A stretch of 64,000 nucleotides of DNA from Mesorhizobium hawassense (GCF_003289945.1 NZ_QMBP01000009.1:1-64000); one strand, 5' to 3'. Numbered from the stretch's first letter, positions 1-8,739 are shown. Notes: generated by a model from the letters alone, not told the origin. A program made the numbers and translations.

Positions 1-207
1 GCCCGGCATGACGGTGGGCCGCGACGAGCGGTCGGCCATGCCTTTGCTGCCTTCGGCCTTGTAGCGCTCGACCCAACGCGCCACGATCTTGGCCGACACA
101 CCATACGTTCGCGCCGCATGGGCTTTGGAAAAACCGCCTTCTATCACCGCCAGCGCCATCTCCTCTCGACGCAGCGGCGTGAGACGGGCATTCTTGTGGA
201 TGTTCAT
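1..207 (-). CDS. IS481-family transposase, N-terminal part
   Basis: The first 69 residues (MNIHKNARLTPLRREEMALA...) form the helix-turn-helix region that starts IS481-family transposases: a helix with EGGFSKAHAARTYGVS, then VARWVERYKAEG and the MADRSSRP segment. The DDE catalytic core would follow beyond the window edge. The ATG at 207 is preceded by a purine-rich GGAGGATCC ribosome site. The gene is intact as far as it can be read. Family recognition is from the motif order; nothing shows whether the element is active. Confidence 0.75.
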   Translation of the reverse strand, partial: MNIHKNARLTPLRREEMALAVIEGGFSKAHAARTYGVSAKIVARWVERYKAEGSKGMADRSSRPTVMPG

Positions 208-290
208 TCGGATCCTCCGACGAGCGCTGAAGCCTGGTAACTCCAGTCTCCTCGGTCCGGTCCGAATGGACAACCTCCTGAAAGCTCACA
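1..290 (-). mobile_element. IS481-family insertion sequence, one end (runs off the window)
   Basis: The transposase start and one terminus of an IS481-family element are present; the rest lies before base 1. Read inward from base 290 the terminus begins TGTGAGCTTTCAGGAGG, matching the TGT-starting inverted repeats of this family. The base just outside begins CCTAGG (291-296), which fits the NCTAGN target known for IS481. The other end is not visible, so a target duplication cannot be confirmed. Confidence 0.7.
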
Positions 291-296
291 CCTAGG

Positions 297-652
297 CCTG
301 TTCGCGATCGCGCCTGCCACCTGCGTCCGGTTCGAGCTGAGAATTGCCGGAGGGTTGGTGATCATCACACCGGCGCTCTTTGGTTTCATAACAAGACGAT
401 GCCGAAAAAGTTGGGGTCTGGCACTCACGTCGCCAGAGCGCGGGATCGAAATCGCGGCACGCATCTCGCTTCATTACAGAATGGTTAGAAGTCATGGCCG
501 AACGTTTCAATCGTTCGTGCGACCGAAGTCCGTAGCGGGTGCGCCGCAGGGAGGTCGGCTCAGGGCCTTGGGTCCACCTTGCGGTAGCACGCCGAAGGGG
601 ATCATCTTTTCAAACAGAGGGGGCAACAAGAGTTGCTGCGCGGGGGCGCGGA
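297..652. other. intergenic stretch between the IS end and the tadG-like gene
   Basis: About 350 bases with no convincing gene. The open frames here are short, overlap one another on both strands and have arginine-rich compositions typical of chance frames in GC-rich DNA. The promoter of the downstream pilus gene should lie here, but I see no clear consensus. Confidence 0.5.
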
Positions 653-2188
653 ATGTTTCGGGTTTTGCGTAAGTTCTGGCACGATCAGCGAGGCGTAGCC
701 CTGATCCTGCTTAGCATCATGTTGCCGGCCATCATTGGCTTTTCCGCGCTTACCATCGACATGAGCCGGGTTACCAATCTGCATAACGACATGCAGAAGG
801 CTGCCGATGCGTTGGCCCTCGCTGCAGCGGCCGAATTGAACGGCAGGTCGGATGCCTGGACCCGTGCCCAGAATGCCCTGGCAAATCTGGTTTCGAACGA
901 CACCACCTTCTCGGATGCCGGCATCGTCCCCATTCCCGGCAGCGGGGCAACGACAGTAGACGCGACCTACACGGCTTGCCGATCGATGGGCCAGATTTCG
1001 TGGTGTTTCCTTTCCAGCATCCCTGCCAACGACTCCGACATGATTACGTCTGCCAACTACGCGGCCTCTGCCGCGGTCACACGGTTCATCATGGTGGAGA
1101 CCCATCCGGAGACCTTCTCGACCATCTTTCCAGCTTCGTTCCTCTCGGGGAACACCGCCGACGACCGCATCCAGTTCGGCGCTGTCTCGGTAGCTGGTTT
1201 CACCTCCGGGGTCTGCAATTACACTCCCGTCTTTATGTGCAACCCCTATGAGATGGTGAACGGCACCAACAGTGCAGGTGGTGCGACCCTTGAACAAGCG
1301 GTGTCTGATCCGGCCGTCCATCGCCGGTTGATCGAGCTCCGCCTAGTGGGAAACAATGCCGCATACGGACCTGGCAATTTCGGCTTTCTGGCGCCACCTG
1401 ACAGCGTAGGCAATGGCGCCCAGGGCCTGGCACAGACAATCGCAACATCGAGGCCGCTAGGCTGCTACTCGGCGCAGGGCGTCAGCACCAAGACCGGCCA
1501 GAACAACGGCCCTGTTCAGGACGCGTTCAATGTCCGCTTTGGCATCAACGCCAACGGCAATGCCTTCAACAGCGCCGAGTATGGCCCGGCCGCGAATGTG
1601 CGCAAGGGAGCGTCCACCGGCGGAAACGGGAACGGCAATGGCAACAGCAACCAGTGCCCAAATTACAATCAGCTGACGTTCAACGCGGCGGGCTACATGG
1701 GCCTGCCTCGGGACGGCACGACACCGTATATGAGCGGACGCATGGGGGACGGAAACTGGAACCTGTCGGGCTATTGGAGCACCAATTTCCAGTCCACGAG
1801 CTACCCGTCCGCGTGGGACACGACGAAACCGACGCGCTACCAAGTCTACAAATATGAAATCGCCAACAACCTTGTCGGGCACGCGTCGACCGGAGGCGAA
1901 CTCGGCACGCCGCCAAATTCGTGCCAGCCGCCCGTGACTTCCGTCGATCGCAGATTGCTGTACGGCGCCATCCTGAATTGCAACGCGCTGCAGGCCGCCG
2001 GAAACAACCTTAACGGCAACAGCACCAACCTTCCTGTCGAGGCCTTCGCCAGCTTCTTCATGACGGAACCTGTTCCAGGCGCCAATGCAGGTGGATCCGT
2101 TTTCGTCGAACTCGTCGACATCACGGGTCGCGGCGGCTCTGGGACGCTGGATAATTTCCTGCGTGATGAGGCCCAACTCTATCGCTAG
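653..2188 (+). CDS. TadE/TadG-like Flp pilus assembly protein
   Basis: A 511-residue envelope protein. After a short basic cytoplasmic start (MFRVLRKFWHDQRG) a single membrane segment follows at about residues 15-35, then MQKAADALALAAAAELNGR at about 44-62. This is the hallmark of TadG-like proteins, whose N-terminal helix resembles a pilin signal and anchors a large periplasmic domain. The start at 653 was preferred to upstream starts because it puts the basic cap directly before the membrane helix. A Gly/Asn-rich tract (GNGNGNGNSN) lies near residue 325. No tad operon is adjacent, so this is an orphan copy; such orphans are common in rhizobia. Its exact role in pilus assembly is inferred from the family only. 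Confidence 0.75.
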   Translation: MFRVLRKFWHDQRGVALILLSIMLPAIIGFSALTIDMSRVTNLHNDMQKAADALALAAAAELNGRSDAWTRAQNALANLVSNDTTFSDAGIVPIPGSGATTVDATYTACRSMGQISWCFLSSIPANDSDMITSANYAASAAVTRFIMVETHPETFSTIFPASFLSGNTADDRIQFGAVSVAGFTSGVCNYTPVFMCNPYEMVNGTNSAGGATLEQAVSDPAVHRRLIELRLVGNNAAYGPGNFGFLAPPDSVGNGAQGLAQTIATSRPLGCYSAQGVSTKTGQNNGPVQDAFNVRFGINANGNAFNSAEYGPAANVRKGASTGGNGNGNGNSNQCPNYNQLTFNAAGYMGLPRDGTTPYMSGRMGDGNWNLSGYWSTNFQSTSYPSAWDTTKPTRYQVYKYEIANNLVGHASTGGELGTPPNSCQPPVTSVDRRLLYGAILNCNALQAAGNNLNGNSTNLPVEAFASFFMTEPVPGANAGGSVFVELVDITGRGGSGTLDNFLRDEAQLYR

Positions 2189-2227
2189 CGATTGCAGGGG
2201 TAGCGTGCTTGCTGGCCGTTCAACTAT

Positions 2228-2282
2228 AGCCCGGCTTGCGATGCCTGTCGGGACAGACACAGGGTTCGCAAGCCGGGCTTTG
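2228..2282 (+). terminator. hairpin terminator after the tadG-like gene
   Basis: A perfect 14-bp inverted repeat (AGCCCGGCTTGCGA, 2228-2241, and its complement at 2266-2279) encloses a 24-base loop and is followed by only a short T run. It starts 40 bases after the stop codon. The stem is strong but the T tract is weak. Confidence 0.6.
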
Positions 2283-2700
2283 CGCTGAAGGTATTGGTTG
2301 CATTGAGTATCTCTGAAAGGACCGCAACCGTACCGGGTGGCTCTCATGCAAGCTATACGAGAATTAGTAAACGCTTGAATTCTTTCTCAATGAGAGGCAT
2401 CTTTTGTGGCATGGAGAGGCCGCCGCACGCTGGAGGCGGTTGGAGGGTTGTATCATGGAATCGTGCTTTGATCCCGGCGGAATGATCTGCATTCCGTCAG
2501 TCTTCCTGGCTCTCACATTTGCATTCCTGGCCATGACGCCGTTGGCCGCTGCGCGATTGCTCGTGCTCAGGGTGCGCGCGCATTCTGGGCACTCAAGCGG
2601 CGAAGCGCCCTTCGGCGGAATTGTGTCGCTGGCTACCGCGCAGCCCGCCTGAGAGAAGGTTGGGTGCGAAACTCAACATTGGCGCCGATCAGGCTAACCG
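2283..2700. other. intergenic stretch without a supported gene
   Basis: Roughly 420 bases. Short open frames on the plus strand include hydrophobic stretches, but none has a convincing ribosome site, conserved motif or natural composition. I see no repeat or RNA gene. Confidence 0.4.
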
Positions 2701-3177
2701 ATGGCGCATTGGCCTTCGGCGCAAAAAACTCCGTCGACAATGGTTCAACCGAGCCAAGATCGTGGCGGGCGTCGCATTGATAATTGGCCTGCTGGCCTTG
2801 CAATTGGGCCCCGCTCTCCTGGATTGCGATGCAAGATACACGTCCCTACCTCGCTTCTATCACGTCCCCGGTCAGTCGCTGATGCATTTGTTGGTGGGAG
2901 GAAGGCACTGGTTCTGCTGAGATCGCCAAGAATCCTGTTCGGGCTTGCTGTGGCACTGGCCCTGGCGGCTTTTGCCTGGGAGAAGCACTCAGCCCCGCAG
3001 GTCCCGCCGCTGCCGTCCGGCTCTATAAACCGGTCCTGCGAGCCTGTGCTGAAGTGCGCGCAGATGCTCTCCTGCGAAGATGCCACATGGCACCTTCACA
3101 ACTGCCCATGGGGCAAGACCTTGGACGGGGACGGCAACGGCCTTGCTTGTGAAACGATTTGTCGGATTCAATCTTGA
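2701..3177 (+). CDS. excalibur-type calcium-binding domain protein, probably secreted
   Basis: The C-terminal 45 residues carry an excalibur-like module: a cysteine-rich stretch with CEDATWHLHNC followed by the DGDGNGLACE loop, an EF-hand-like calcium-binding signature. Just before it is a hydrophobic helix (ILFGLAVALALAAFAW) that should act as a signal anchor. The coordinates give the longest ATG-started frame, but the first 70 residues look non-coding. A strong ribosome site, GGGAGGAAGG at 2896-2905, points to a start near 2914, where only CTG codons are in frame. The true protein may therefore be about 87 residues. The function of such proteins is unclear; extracellular calcium binding is inferred. 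Confidence 0.55.
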   Translation: MAHWPSAQKTPSTMVQPSQDRGGRRIDNWPAGLAIGPRSPGLRCKIHVPTSLLSRPRSVADAFVGGRKALVLLRSPRILFGLAVALALAAFAWEKHSAPQVPPLPSGSINRSCEPVLKCAQMLSCEDATWHLHNCPWGKTLDGDGNGLACETICRIQS

Positions 3178-3349
3178 TCCAACCTGCCGACATCGTCGGG
3201 CGCGGCACGGCAGCGTGCCACCGAGGCGAAAGAGCTTGCTAGATCCCTTCGTTCGCCGGCGAAGGCTTGTATATTAGCATCTGCTTGTACTCTTCTCCTG
3301 CGAGGCGCATAATATCGCGCGGGTGCAAAGAGCTTTGAGGGAGGTTCCA

Positions 3350-3502
3350 ATGCGACCGATCCTTCTGGTGGTCGTTGCCGTCGCCGCGTTCTTTGTCTGG
3401 GACGGATTGGCCAACAAGAGCGCCTATAGAATTACGGCAGTGACAAATCTTGAGCAGCTCAAGGAGTTCCCGGGCATGGTCAAGGTGTCTTGGAACAACT
3501 AG
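3350..3502 (+). CDS. small 50-residue membrane-anchored or secreted protein
   Basis: A 50-codon gene beginning MRPILLVVVAVAAFFVWDGL, with one N-terminal hydrophobic helix and a short polar tail ending MVKVSWNN. A good ribosome site (GAGGGAGG) sits eight bases before the ATG. I do not recognise a family. The helix followed by a small soluble tail suggests an inner-membrane or periplasmic peptide. It lies downstream of the excalibur gene, separated by about 170 bases, so it is probably transcribed separately. Confidence 0.6.
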   Translation: MRPILLVVVAVAAFFVWDGLANKSAYRITAVTNLEQLKEFPGMVKVSWNN

Positions 3503-3613
3503 GGTTGCGCTGGCCAGTTGAGGACTTCGAGAAAGCCACAGTCGGCACAGCAAAGGCAGCATGACCTGCGGGTATGTGGCCCTTGATGACGTGCACTTCT
3601 GAGGCGCGATCCG

Positions 3614-3850
3614 TCAGCAGTCGCCATCAGACGTCTGCCCGCGCAGCCAACCCAGCACATCGATGTCCCGGAGACGATCCTGGGTGGAAACTGCATACCA
3701 TCCGCGACAGGCGTCAAGGATGTGCTCGTATGGCTGTACAAGATTCCCTGACGCGAGCGCCTCCTCGGCCAAAGTCAGGCTCCCCAGCGCCACGCCCTGG
3801 CCGAGTTCGGCGGCCGCGAGCGCCAGATCGCTGTCGCTGAAATTGCTTCT
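3614..3850 (-). pseudogene. LysR-type regulator, C-terminal remnant
   Basis: On the minus strand a frame ending at the TGA at 3614-3616 encodes FSDSDLALAAAELGQGVALG, then LAEEALASGNLVQPYE and a short tail. This is the end of the substrate-binding domain of GcvA-like LysR regulators, where a 'GQGVAL' turn precedes a 'ASGRLV.P' strand. Upstream the homology passes into another frame (around 3850: DPDLYPSEEAQ), and no helix-turn-helix region is present. I read this as a decayed, frameshifted fragment. It is not linked to any neighbouring operon. Confidence 0.55.
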
Positions 3851-4155
3851 GCGCTTCTTCGGACGGATAGAGATCGGGATCGGAACGCAGTTTCCCGTCG
3901 AGCAGCACTGCCACCTGCCGAAAGCGCTCGATCAGAAGGCTTTGAAGATATGGTCGAAAGCCTGGGACCGCGCCAAGGGCTTGGAATGACCGCAAGTGAG
4001 CGCATTTGCGACGAGGCCGCGGTCCAGGCCACAGCCTCGCCTGGCGCACCTTCCTTGGGGCGGAAACCCACCGTTAACGTCGTTGGCGGACGGCGGGATG
4101 CCGGCCTCGGCGCGAAAGTGTAAGATTCTACCGGCTCCCAGACGTGGAGACGAGC

Positions 4156-4407
4156 ATGAACTTCCTTCGAACAGCGCTGTTGTGCGCGGCAATCATCAAC
4201 TTGGCGGGGCTGCAGCCCGTCCGCGCCGAGGATCAGCCTGCCCAGCCGAACGGTGACGCGGCGCAACAGCAGCCGGCCATTCACTGCGAGGGGCAGAATT
4301 GCCTGCCACCGAAGGACGACCCCGCCCTGGAGTGCAAGGGGCAGGATTGCACGCCGGCTCCGGCGACGGACCAGCCGGCCGGCCCGGTGATTGAAAAGGT
4401 CAAGTGA
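4156..4407 (+). CDS. small periplasmic protein with paired C-x-GQ-x-C motifs
   Basis: An 83-residue protein with a clear Sec signal peptide (MNFLRTALLCAAIINLAGLQPVRA, cleavage after about residue 24). The mature part is Gln/Pro-rich and holds two copies of a short cysteine motif, CEGQNC and CKGQDC, about 20 residues apart. The second ATG (4156) was chosen because it follows a GGAGACGAGC ribosome site and begins the signal peptide directly. It converges on the histidine kinase gene, with 22 bases between the stops. Function unknown; the paired cysteines might form disulfides or bind metal. Confidence 0.6.
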   Translation: MNFLRTALLCAAIINLAGLQPVRAEDQPAQPNGDAAQQQPAIHCEGQNCLPPKDDPALECKGQDCTPAPATDQPAGPVIEKVK

Positions 4408-4429
4408 GCGAGCTTGACGGCGCCTTCCA

Positions 4430-5677
4430 TCAGGAAACGGCGCCGAAAACCACCGTTTGCAGCAGCCCGCCGCTCGGCCGGTTCTCCAGCCGGATCGTTC
4501 CGCCATAGCGCTCGATGATTTCCTTGGCGATGGCGAGGCCGAGACCGGCGCCCGCAATGAATTGCGTGCGCGCCGGATCGACCCGGAAGAACGGCTCGAA
4601 CGCCTTGTTCAGCAGATCCGCCGGAATGCCGGGGCCGCGATCGGCGATGGTGAGGACCGCTTGGCCGCCTTGCGCGGCCAGCGAAACGATGCAGCCCCTG
4701 CCGTGCGTCGCCGCGTTGACGATCAGGTTGCGCAGCGCGCGCCGCAGCCCAAGCGCGCCGGCCCGGACCGAAACCCTGTCCAGATGCTCGATCGACACCG
4801 CGTGGCCGAGCGACGTCATCTCGACCTCGATATCGCGGACCAGCCTGTCCAGCTCCAGCGGCTCGACCGCATCCTGGTTCACCTCCTCGCGCACCAGACG
4901 TATGGCGCTGTCGGCGATGCGATCGAGCTCGTCGAGATCGTTGAGCCATTTCTCGCGATCCTCGTCGAGGAATTCCGCTCGGAGCCGCATCCTGGTCATC
5001 GGCGTTCTGAGATCGTGGCCGGCGGCCGCGACCAGCCGCATGCGGCTCTCCATCGCCATCTTCAGTCTTGCCGACAGCTCGTTGAGCGCATGAGCGGTGG
5101 CCCTCACCTCGGCCGAGCCTTTTTCCGGCACCGTTGCCAGCATCCCGTCCGATCCGATCTTGCCAACGGCGCTTTCCAGCATTTCCAGCGGCCGCACCAG
5201 AACGCCGGTGAAATAGATCGAGACCGGCGTGGCGCCGAGCACGATCAGCGCCATCCAACCCGCCAGCCCGTACCAGACATCGCGCGGCGGACCGAAATCC
5301 GGCACGTCGACAATCATCCAGCGATGGTCCGGCAGCGCGACCGAAGCGACCATTCCCGGCCGGTCGGCATTGCGACTGACGACAGCCGAAACGTCGAGGC
5401 CGTTGTGATGCAGGATCTCGTTCAGCACCCTTGTGTGCTTGCGGTCCTCGAAGCCATCGGCCGGGCGATCCCTTACGATGACGGGCGCATCGCCGGCATT
5501 CGGCACGTGCCCCGGAACCAGCTGCACCATGTACTCGATCTGATGGGCAAGCGGGCCCATGACCAGTTCGGGCGACGGCCCGCCGAGCACCTTGACGGCT
5601 ACGAAGGTGGCGAGGCCGACCACGCCCAGGATCGAAACGACGAGAAGGATGATCAGTCGCCGGCGCAGCGAAGTCAT
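4430..5677 (-). CDS. sensor histidine kinase, OmpR-system partner
   Basis: A 415-residue membrane kinase. Transmembrane segments lie at about 6-29 and 137-159 and flank a periplasmic sensor of about 105 residues. A HAMP linker follows (about 160-213). The phosphoacceptor motif is AAAGHDLRTP with His221. The ATP-binding domain shows the N box (RNLIVNAATHG) and G boxes (DRGPGIP, GAGLGLAIAKEI). It overlaps the upstream response-regulator gene by the four bases ATGA, so the two are translationally coupled. The kinase should phosphorylate that regulator in response to an envelope signal. Given the divergent Spy-like gene and the efflux operon behind it, envelope stress is a reasonable but unproven signal. 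Confidence 0.9.
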   Translation of the reverse strand: MTSLRRRLIILLVVSILGVVGLATFVAVKVLGGPSPELVMGPLAHQIEYMVQLVPGHVPNAGDAPVIVRDRPADGFEDRKHTRVLNEILHHNGLDVSAVVSRNADRPGMVASVALPDHRWMIVDVPDFGPPRDVWYGLAGWMALIVLGATPVSIYFTGVLVRPLEMLESAVGKIGSDGMLATVPEKGSAEVRATAHALNELSARLKMAMESRMRLVAAAGHDLRTPMTRMRLRAEFLDEDREKWLNDLDELDRIADSAIRLVREEVNQDAVEPLELDRLVRDIEVEMTSLGHAVSIEHLDRVSVRAGALGLRRALRNLIVNAATHGRGCIVSLAAQGGQAVLTIADRGPGIPADLLNKAFEPFFRVDPARTQFIAGAGLGLAIAKEIIERYGGTIRLENRPSGGLLQTVVFGAVS

Positions 5678-6420
5678 GGTTCGACATCCGTCGTCGGGAC
5701 GCGGTGCTCCGTCGTCTCGACGCGCGCGGTGAGCTGATAGCCGCCATTGCGCACGGTCTTGAACAGGGAACCCTCGCCGGCCTCGGCGAACTTCCGCCGC
5801 AGCCGGCTCATCAGCACGTCGACCGAACGCTCAAGCGGATCGCGCTCGCGCCCTTGCGTCAGGTCGAGCAGCTGGTCGCGCGACAAAAGCCGCCCCGGCC
5901 GGTCGAGGAAGACCTGAAGCAGGTCGAATTCGGCGCCGGTGAGATCGACCGCCGCACCCTCGACATCCATCACCTTGCGCGTGTCAGGTTCCAGCCGGTA
6001 GCCAGCGAAACGATAGACCCGCACCTTGGCCGGCGCCGCCTCTTCCGGCGCCGAGCGCCGCAGCACGGCGCGGATGCGGGCCGTGAGCTCGCGCGGATTG
6101 AACGGCTTGCCGAGATAGTCGTCGGCGCCGAGCTCCAGCCCGATGATGCGATCGACATCCTCCTTCAGCGCGGTGAGCAGGATGACCGGAATATGCGGCT
6201 TGCGATCGCGCATGCTGCGGCAAATGTCGAGCCCCGAACCGTCGGGCAGCATGACGTCGAGCACGATGAGGTCGAACTGGCCGGAGCCGAGCTTCTGCTC
6301 GCATTCGCGCCTGTCCGCTGCCACCGACACGCGGAATCCCTGGCCGTCGAGATAGCGTCCGAGCAGCGTCCTGATCTCGCGGTCGTCGTCGACGACGAGG
6401 ATGTGGGATTGTGTCTGCAT
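5674..6420 (-). CDS. OmpR/PhoB-family response regulator
   Basis: A 248-residue regulator. The receiver domain (about 6-120) has the acidic pair DDD at 11-13, the phosphoacceptor Asp55 in LIVLDVMLPDG and the conserved Lys in GKPFNP. The winged-helix output domain (about 140-235) contains LTGAEFDLLQVFLDRPGRLLSRDQLL and ends with TVRNGGYQL, both typical of OmpR-type DNA-binding domains. The start at 6420 gives a normal-length N terminus; longer frames run into non-conserved sequence. It is the first gene of the pair with the kinase and is divergent from the LTxxQ protein gene, with repeated GGAAAC elements between them that may be its binding sites. Confidence 0.92.
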   Translation of the reverse strand: MQTQSHILVVDDDREIRTLLGRYLDGQGFRVSVAADRRECEQKLGSGQFDLIVLDVMLPDGSGLDICRSMRDRKPHIPVILLTALKEDVDRIIGLELGADDYLGKPFNPRELTARIRAVLRRSAPEEAAPAKVRVYRFAGYRLEPDTRKVMDVEGAAVDLTGAEFDLLQVFLDRPGRLLSRDQLLDLTQGRERDPLERSVDVLMSRLRRKFAEAGEGSLFKTVRNGGYQLTARVETTEHRVPTTDVEP

Positions 6421-6495
6421 TCTTCGCCCGTTTGCCTTTTCGTTCGTGATTATAGGGAGCGGCGCCGCCAAGCGGCATGGAAAATTGCAACGCAA

Positions 6496-6551
6496 TGTTT
6501 CCGGGAAGGTGCCGGAAACATTCGGAAACAAATCTCCTTTTTCGGGAAACC
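6496..6551. promoter_or_regulatory. repeated GGAAAC elements in the divergent promoter region
   Basis: Four copies of a hexamer core lie between the regulator and the LTxxQ gene: TGTTTCC at 6496-6502 (inverted), GGAAACA at 6514-6520 and 6524-6530 (direct, exactly 10 bp apart), and GGAAACC at 6545-6551. OmpR-family dimers bind direct repeats spaced about one helical turn, so this is a plausible operator for the adjacent regulator. The assignment is inferred from arrangement only. Confidence 0.5.
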
Positions 6552-6632
6552 TTCGGCAACGCGCCGAAGCAAAGCGGCAAAAGACGCTTCCTATCCTCCA
6601 GCCATCCGAAGCATGAAGGAAAGGATCACATC

Positions 6633-7292
6633 ATGCGAAGCAGACTTTTGGCGCTCGGCTTGTTCTCGGTCGCGGCCATCCATCCGGTGCTGGCGGCGCA
6701 GCCCGGCCCCGACGCGCCGGGTGACCAGCCACCGGCAATCGGCCGGCCGGACGATGCGAAACCCGGCCCGATGCCCTGGCATGGTCCGCGCTGGGCGATG
6801 CGGCACGGTCCCGAGGATTTTGGTCCTCGCCACATGGGTCCCCCGCCGCCTGAAATGCTCGCTGCCCACCTTTCGTCGCTCGAGACCCGGATCGGCATCC
6901 GCTCCGAACAGCTCGACGCCTGGCGTGACTACACCAGCGCCCTGCAAGCGGTGCTGGCGCCGCCGGCGCGACCGGACTTCGGTTTGGGCGGCACAGGCGG
7001 TCCGGATCCCGACCGACCTGCGCCAGGTGCTGCCCGCGATCCCTTCGCCTTCCAGGAGAAGCTGGCGGACGAGGTCACCAAACGCGCCGCCTCGGCCGCC
7101 AAGCTGAAGGACGCCATCGCCGTGCTGCGCACCACGCTGACGCCGGAGCAGCTCGAAATCCTCGCTTCGGCGGATCGGCCGCACAGACCACCCCCCGGTC
7201 CCTGGAGCAATCCGCCGGATGACGCAGCCGGCTCCGGAGGTCCTCGCGGACAGCTCCCGCCGCCCCTACCCCGGGACGGCGAACAACCCTGA
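6633..7292 (+). CDS. LTxxQ/Spy-like periplasmic protein
   Basis: A 219-residue protein with a signal peptide (MRSRLLALGLFSVAAIHPVLA). The mature chain is helical with Pro/Gly-rich ends and carries LTPEQLEIL near residue 170, the motif that defines the Spy/CpxP-like LTxxQ group of periplasmic chaperones and stress sensors. An RD-rich helix with LSSLETRIGIRSEQLDAWRDY precedes it. The start at 6633 follows two AAGGA ribosome-site copies. It is divergent from the two-component genes, which fits the usual pattern in which the regulator controls an LTxxQ protein. A strong terminator follows. The Pro-rich C terminus is longer than in Spy. Confidence 0.75.
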   Translation: MRSRLLALGLFSVAAIHPVLAAQPGPDAPGDQPPAIGRPDDAKPGPMPWHGPRWAMRHGPEDFGPRHMGPPPPEMLAAHLSSLETRIGIRSEQLDAWRDYTSALQAVLAPPARPDFGLGGTGGPDPDRPAPGAARDPFAFQEKLADEVTKRAASAAKLKDAIAVLRTTLTPEQLEILASADRPHRPPPGPWSNPPDDAAGSGGPRGQLPPPLPRDGEQP

Positions 7293-7301
7293 CCGGCTGC
7301 G

Positions 7302-7350
7302 CCGGCCGGCCCCGCTGACCCACCCGTTCAAGGGCCGGCCGGTTCCTTTT
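7302..7350 (+). terminator. rho-independent terminator after the LTxxQ gene
   Basis: A perfect 11-bp GC stem (CCGGCCGGCCC at 7302-7312 with its complement at 7332-7342) is followed by TTCCTTTT. It starts ten bases after the stop codon and separates this gene from the efflux operon. Confidence 0.75.
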
Positions 7351-7596
7351 GCGAATTGGCGGCCGCGTGCGCGCGACCGCCATCAAGGATGGAACGCGTT
7401 ATGATGTGGGAAGCCATGATGATGCTGCGGCTGCTTGCCGTCCTCGGCTCGCCCCTGCCGATCCGCCAAGGGGCCAGCGCCAGGCGGCAGATGCCGTCGC
7501 GGCAGGTCCTGACGGGAGCGATCCGGCTGAGCTTCGCCGCTTACCGGCTGTCGCTTCCGATCACGTCTGCAAACCCTGAAAATCACGGCCAGAAAA

Positions 7597-8739
7597 TTGC
7601 GTAAAAGGCATCTTCTCCTCGTCGCCATCCTGGTCGCGGCCGGCGTCGCCGCGATGCTGAAGGCCTATGGCCGCGGCGCGCCCCCGGAGGCCGAGAAAGC
7701 GGCGCCCGTTCAGGTCACCACGCTCACCGTTTCCGTCGAGAAGGTGCTTTCGCGCCAGATCACATCCTCCGTCAGCGCCACCGGCACCGTCTCCGCCTGG
7801 CAGGAAGCGACGATCGGCGCGGAAGAAAGCGGCCTGCGCCTGATCGAGGTGCTGGTGAAGGAGGGCGACCGCGTGACGGCCGGCGATGTCATCGTCCGCC
7901 TCGACGACTCGCTTCTCAAAGCCCAGCTTGCCGAGGAGAAGGCGGCCGTCGCCCAGGCGCAGGCGACGCTTGATTCCGCGCTGTCGGCTGCCGCGCGCGC
8001 CGACAAGCTGCTGGCCAGCAATGCCGTCAGCGCGGAGACCGCCGAGGAAAAGGCAACGGCCGTCAAAACCGGCAAGGCCGGGGTCGAGCAGGCAGAGGCC
8101 GCCGCGGAGCGGTTGCAGGCCGAGCTCGACAGGACGACCATCCGCGCGCCCTTCGACGGCATCGTTTCCAGCAAACCGGCCGTGGCAGGCTCCATCGTGC
8201 AGGCCAGCACCGAGCTGATGAAGATCATCCGCGACGGCAGGCTGGAGGTCGGCGTACTCGTCCCTGAAAAGGACCTGGCGGCAATCTCCGTCGGTCAGGC
8301 GGCGAACATCGTCGATGCGGCCGGCCGCGCCTTCTCCGGCAGCGTTTCCGCGATCGCCGAGACCGTCAACTCGACCACGCGGCTCGCCACCATCTATGTC
8401 GCGGTCGGCGAAGGCTCGGGGCTGAAGCCCGGCATGTTCGCCCGCGTCACGATCGAGACGGCGACGTCCCGGCAGCTCACCGTCGCAGAGACGGCCCTGG
8501 TCTGGCATGACGGCAAACCGGCGGTGTTCGTCGTCGGCGACGACGGCAAGGTCAGCGCGCGTGCCGTCGTGACCGGCACGCGCCAGAACGGCCGGGTCGC
8601 CATCGAAAGCGGCCTGTCGGAGGGCGCTCCGGTCGTCGTCGCCGGGGCCGGCTTCCTCAACGACGGCAACCTCGTGCGCGTCGCTGCCGGCGAAGCCGCG
8701 GCTGCCGATGCCGCAAGCGTGAAGGAGCAGGCGCAATGA
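7597..8739 (+). CDS. RND efflux periplasmic adaptor (first of two)
   Basis: A 380-residue membrane-fusion protein that links an inner-membrane RND pump to an outer-membrane channel. A hydrophobic N-terminal segment (residues 5-20) is followed by a lipoyl half-motif with GTVSAWQEATIGAEESG, a long Ala-rich coiled coil (about 105-170) and the second half, LDRTTIRAPFDGIVSSK. The beta-barrel region then carries LKPGMFARVTIET. The start codon is TTG; no in-frame ATG gives a proper signal segment. The stop overlaps the next gene's start (ATGA), so it is coupled to the first RND pump. Substrate cannot be read from sequence. Confidence 0.88.
   Translation: MRKRHLLLVAILVAAGVAAMLKAYGRGAPPEAEKAAPVQVTTLTVSVEKVLSRQITSSVSATGTVSAWQEATIGAEESGLRLIEVLVKEGDRVTAGDVIVRLDDSLLKAQLAEEKAAVAQAQATLDSALSAAARADKLLASNAVSAETAEEKATAVKTGKAGVEQAEAAAERLQAELDRTTIRAPFDGIVSSKPAVAGSIVQASTELMKIIRDGRLEVGVLVPEKDLAAISVGQAANIVDAAGRAFSGSVSAIAETVNSTTRLATIYVAVGEGSGLKPGMFARVTIETATSRQLTVAETALVWHDGKPAVFVVGDDGKVSARAVVTGTRQNGRVAIESGLSEGAPVVVAGAGFLNDGNLVRVAAGEAAAADAASVKEQAQ

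Noticed and set aside
5704..7107. A 467-codon plus-strand frame across the response regulator
   Set aside because: It runs antisense to the regulator and then out of frame through the LTxxQ gene; its sequence has no domain.
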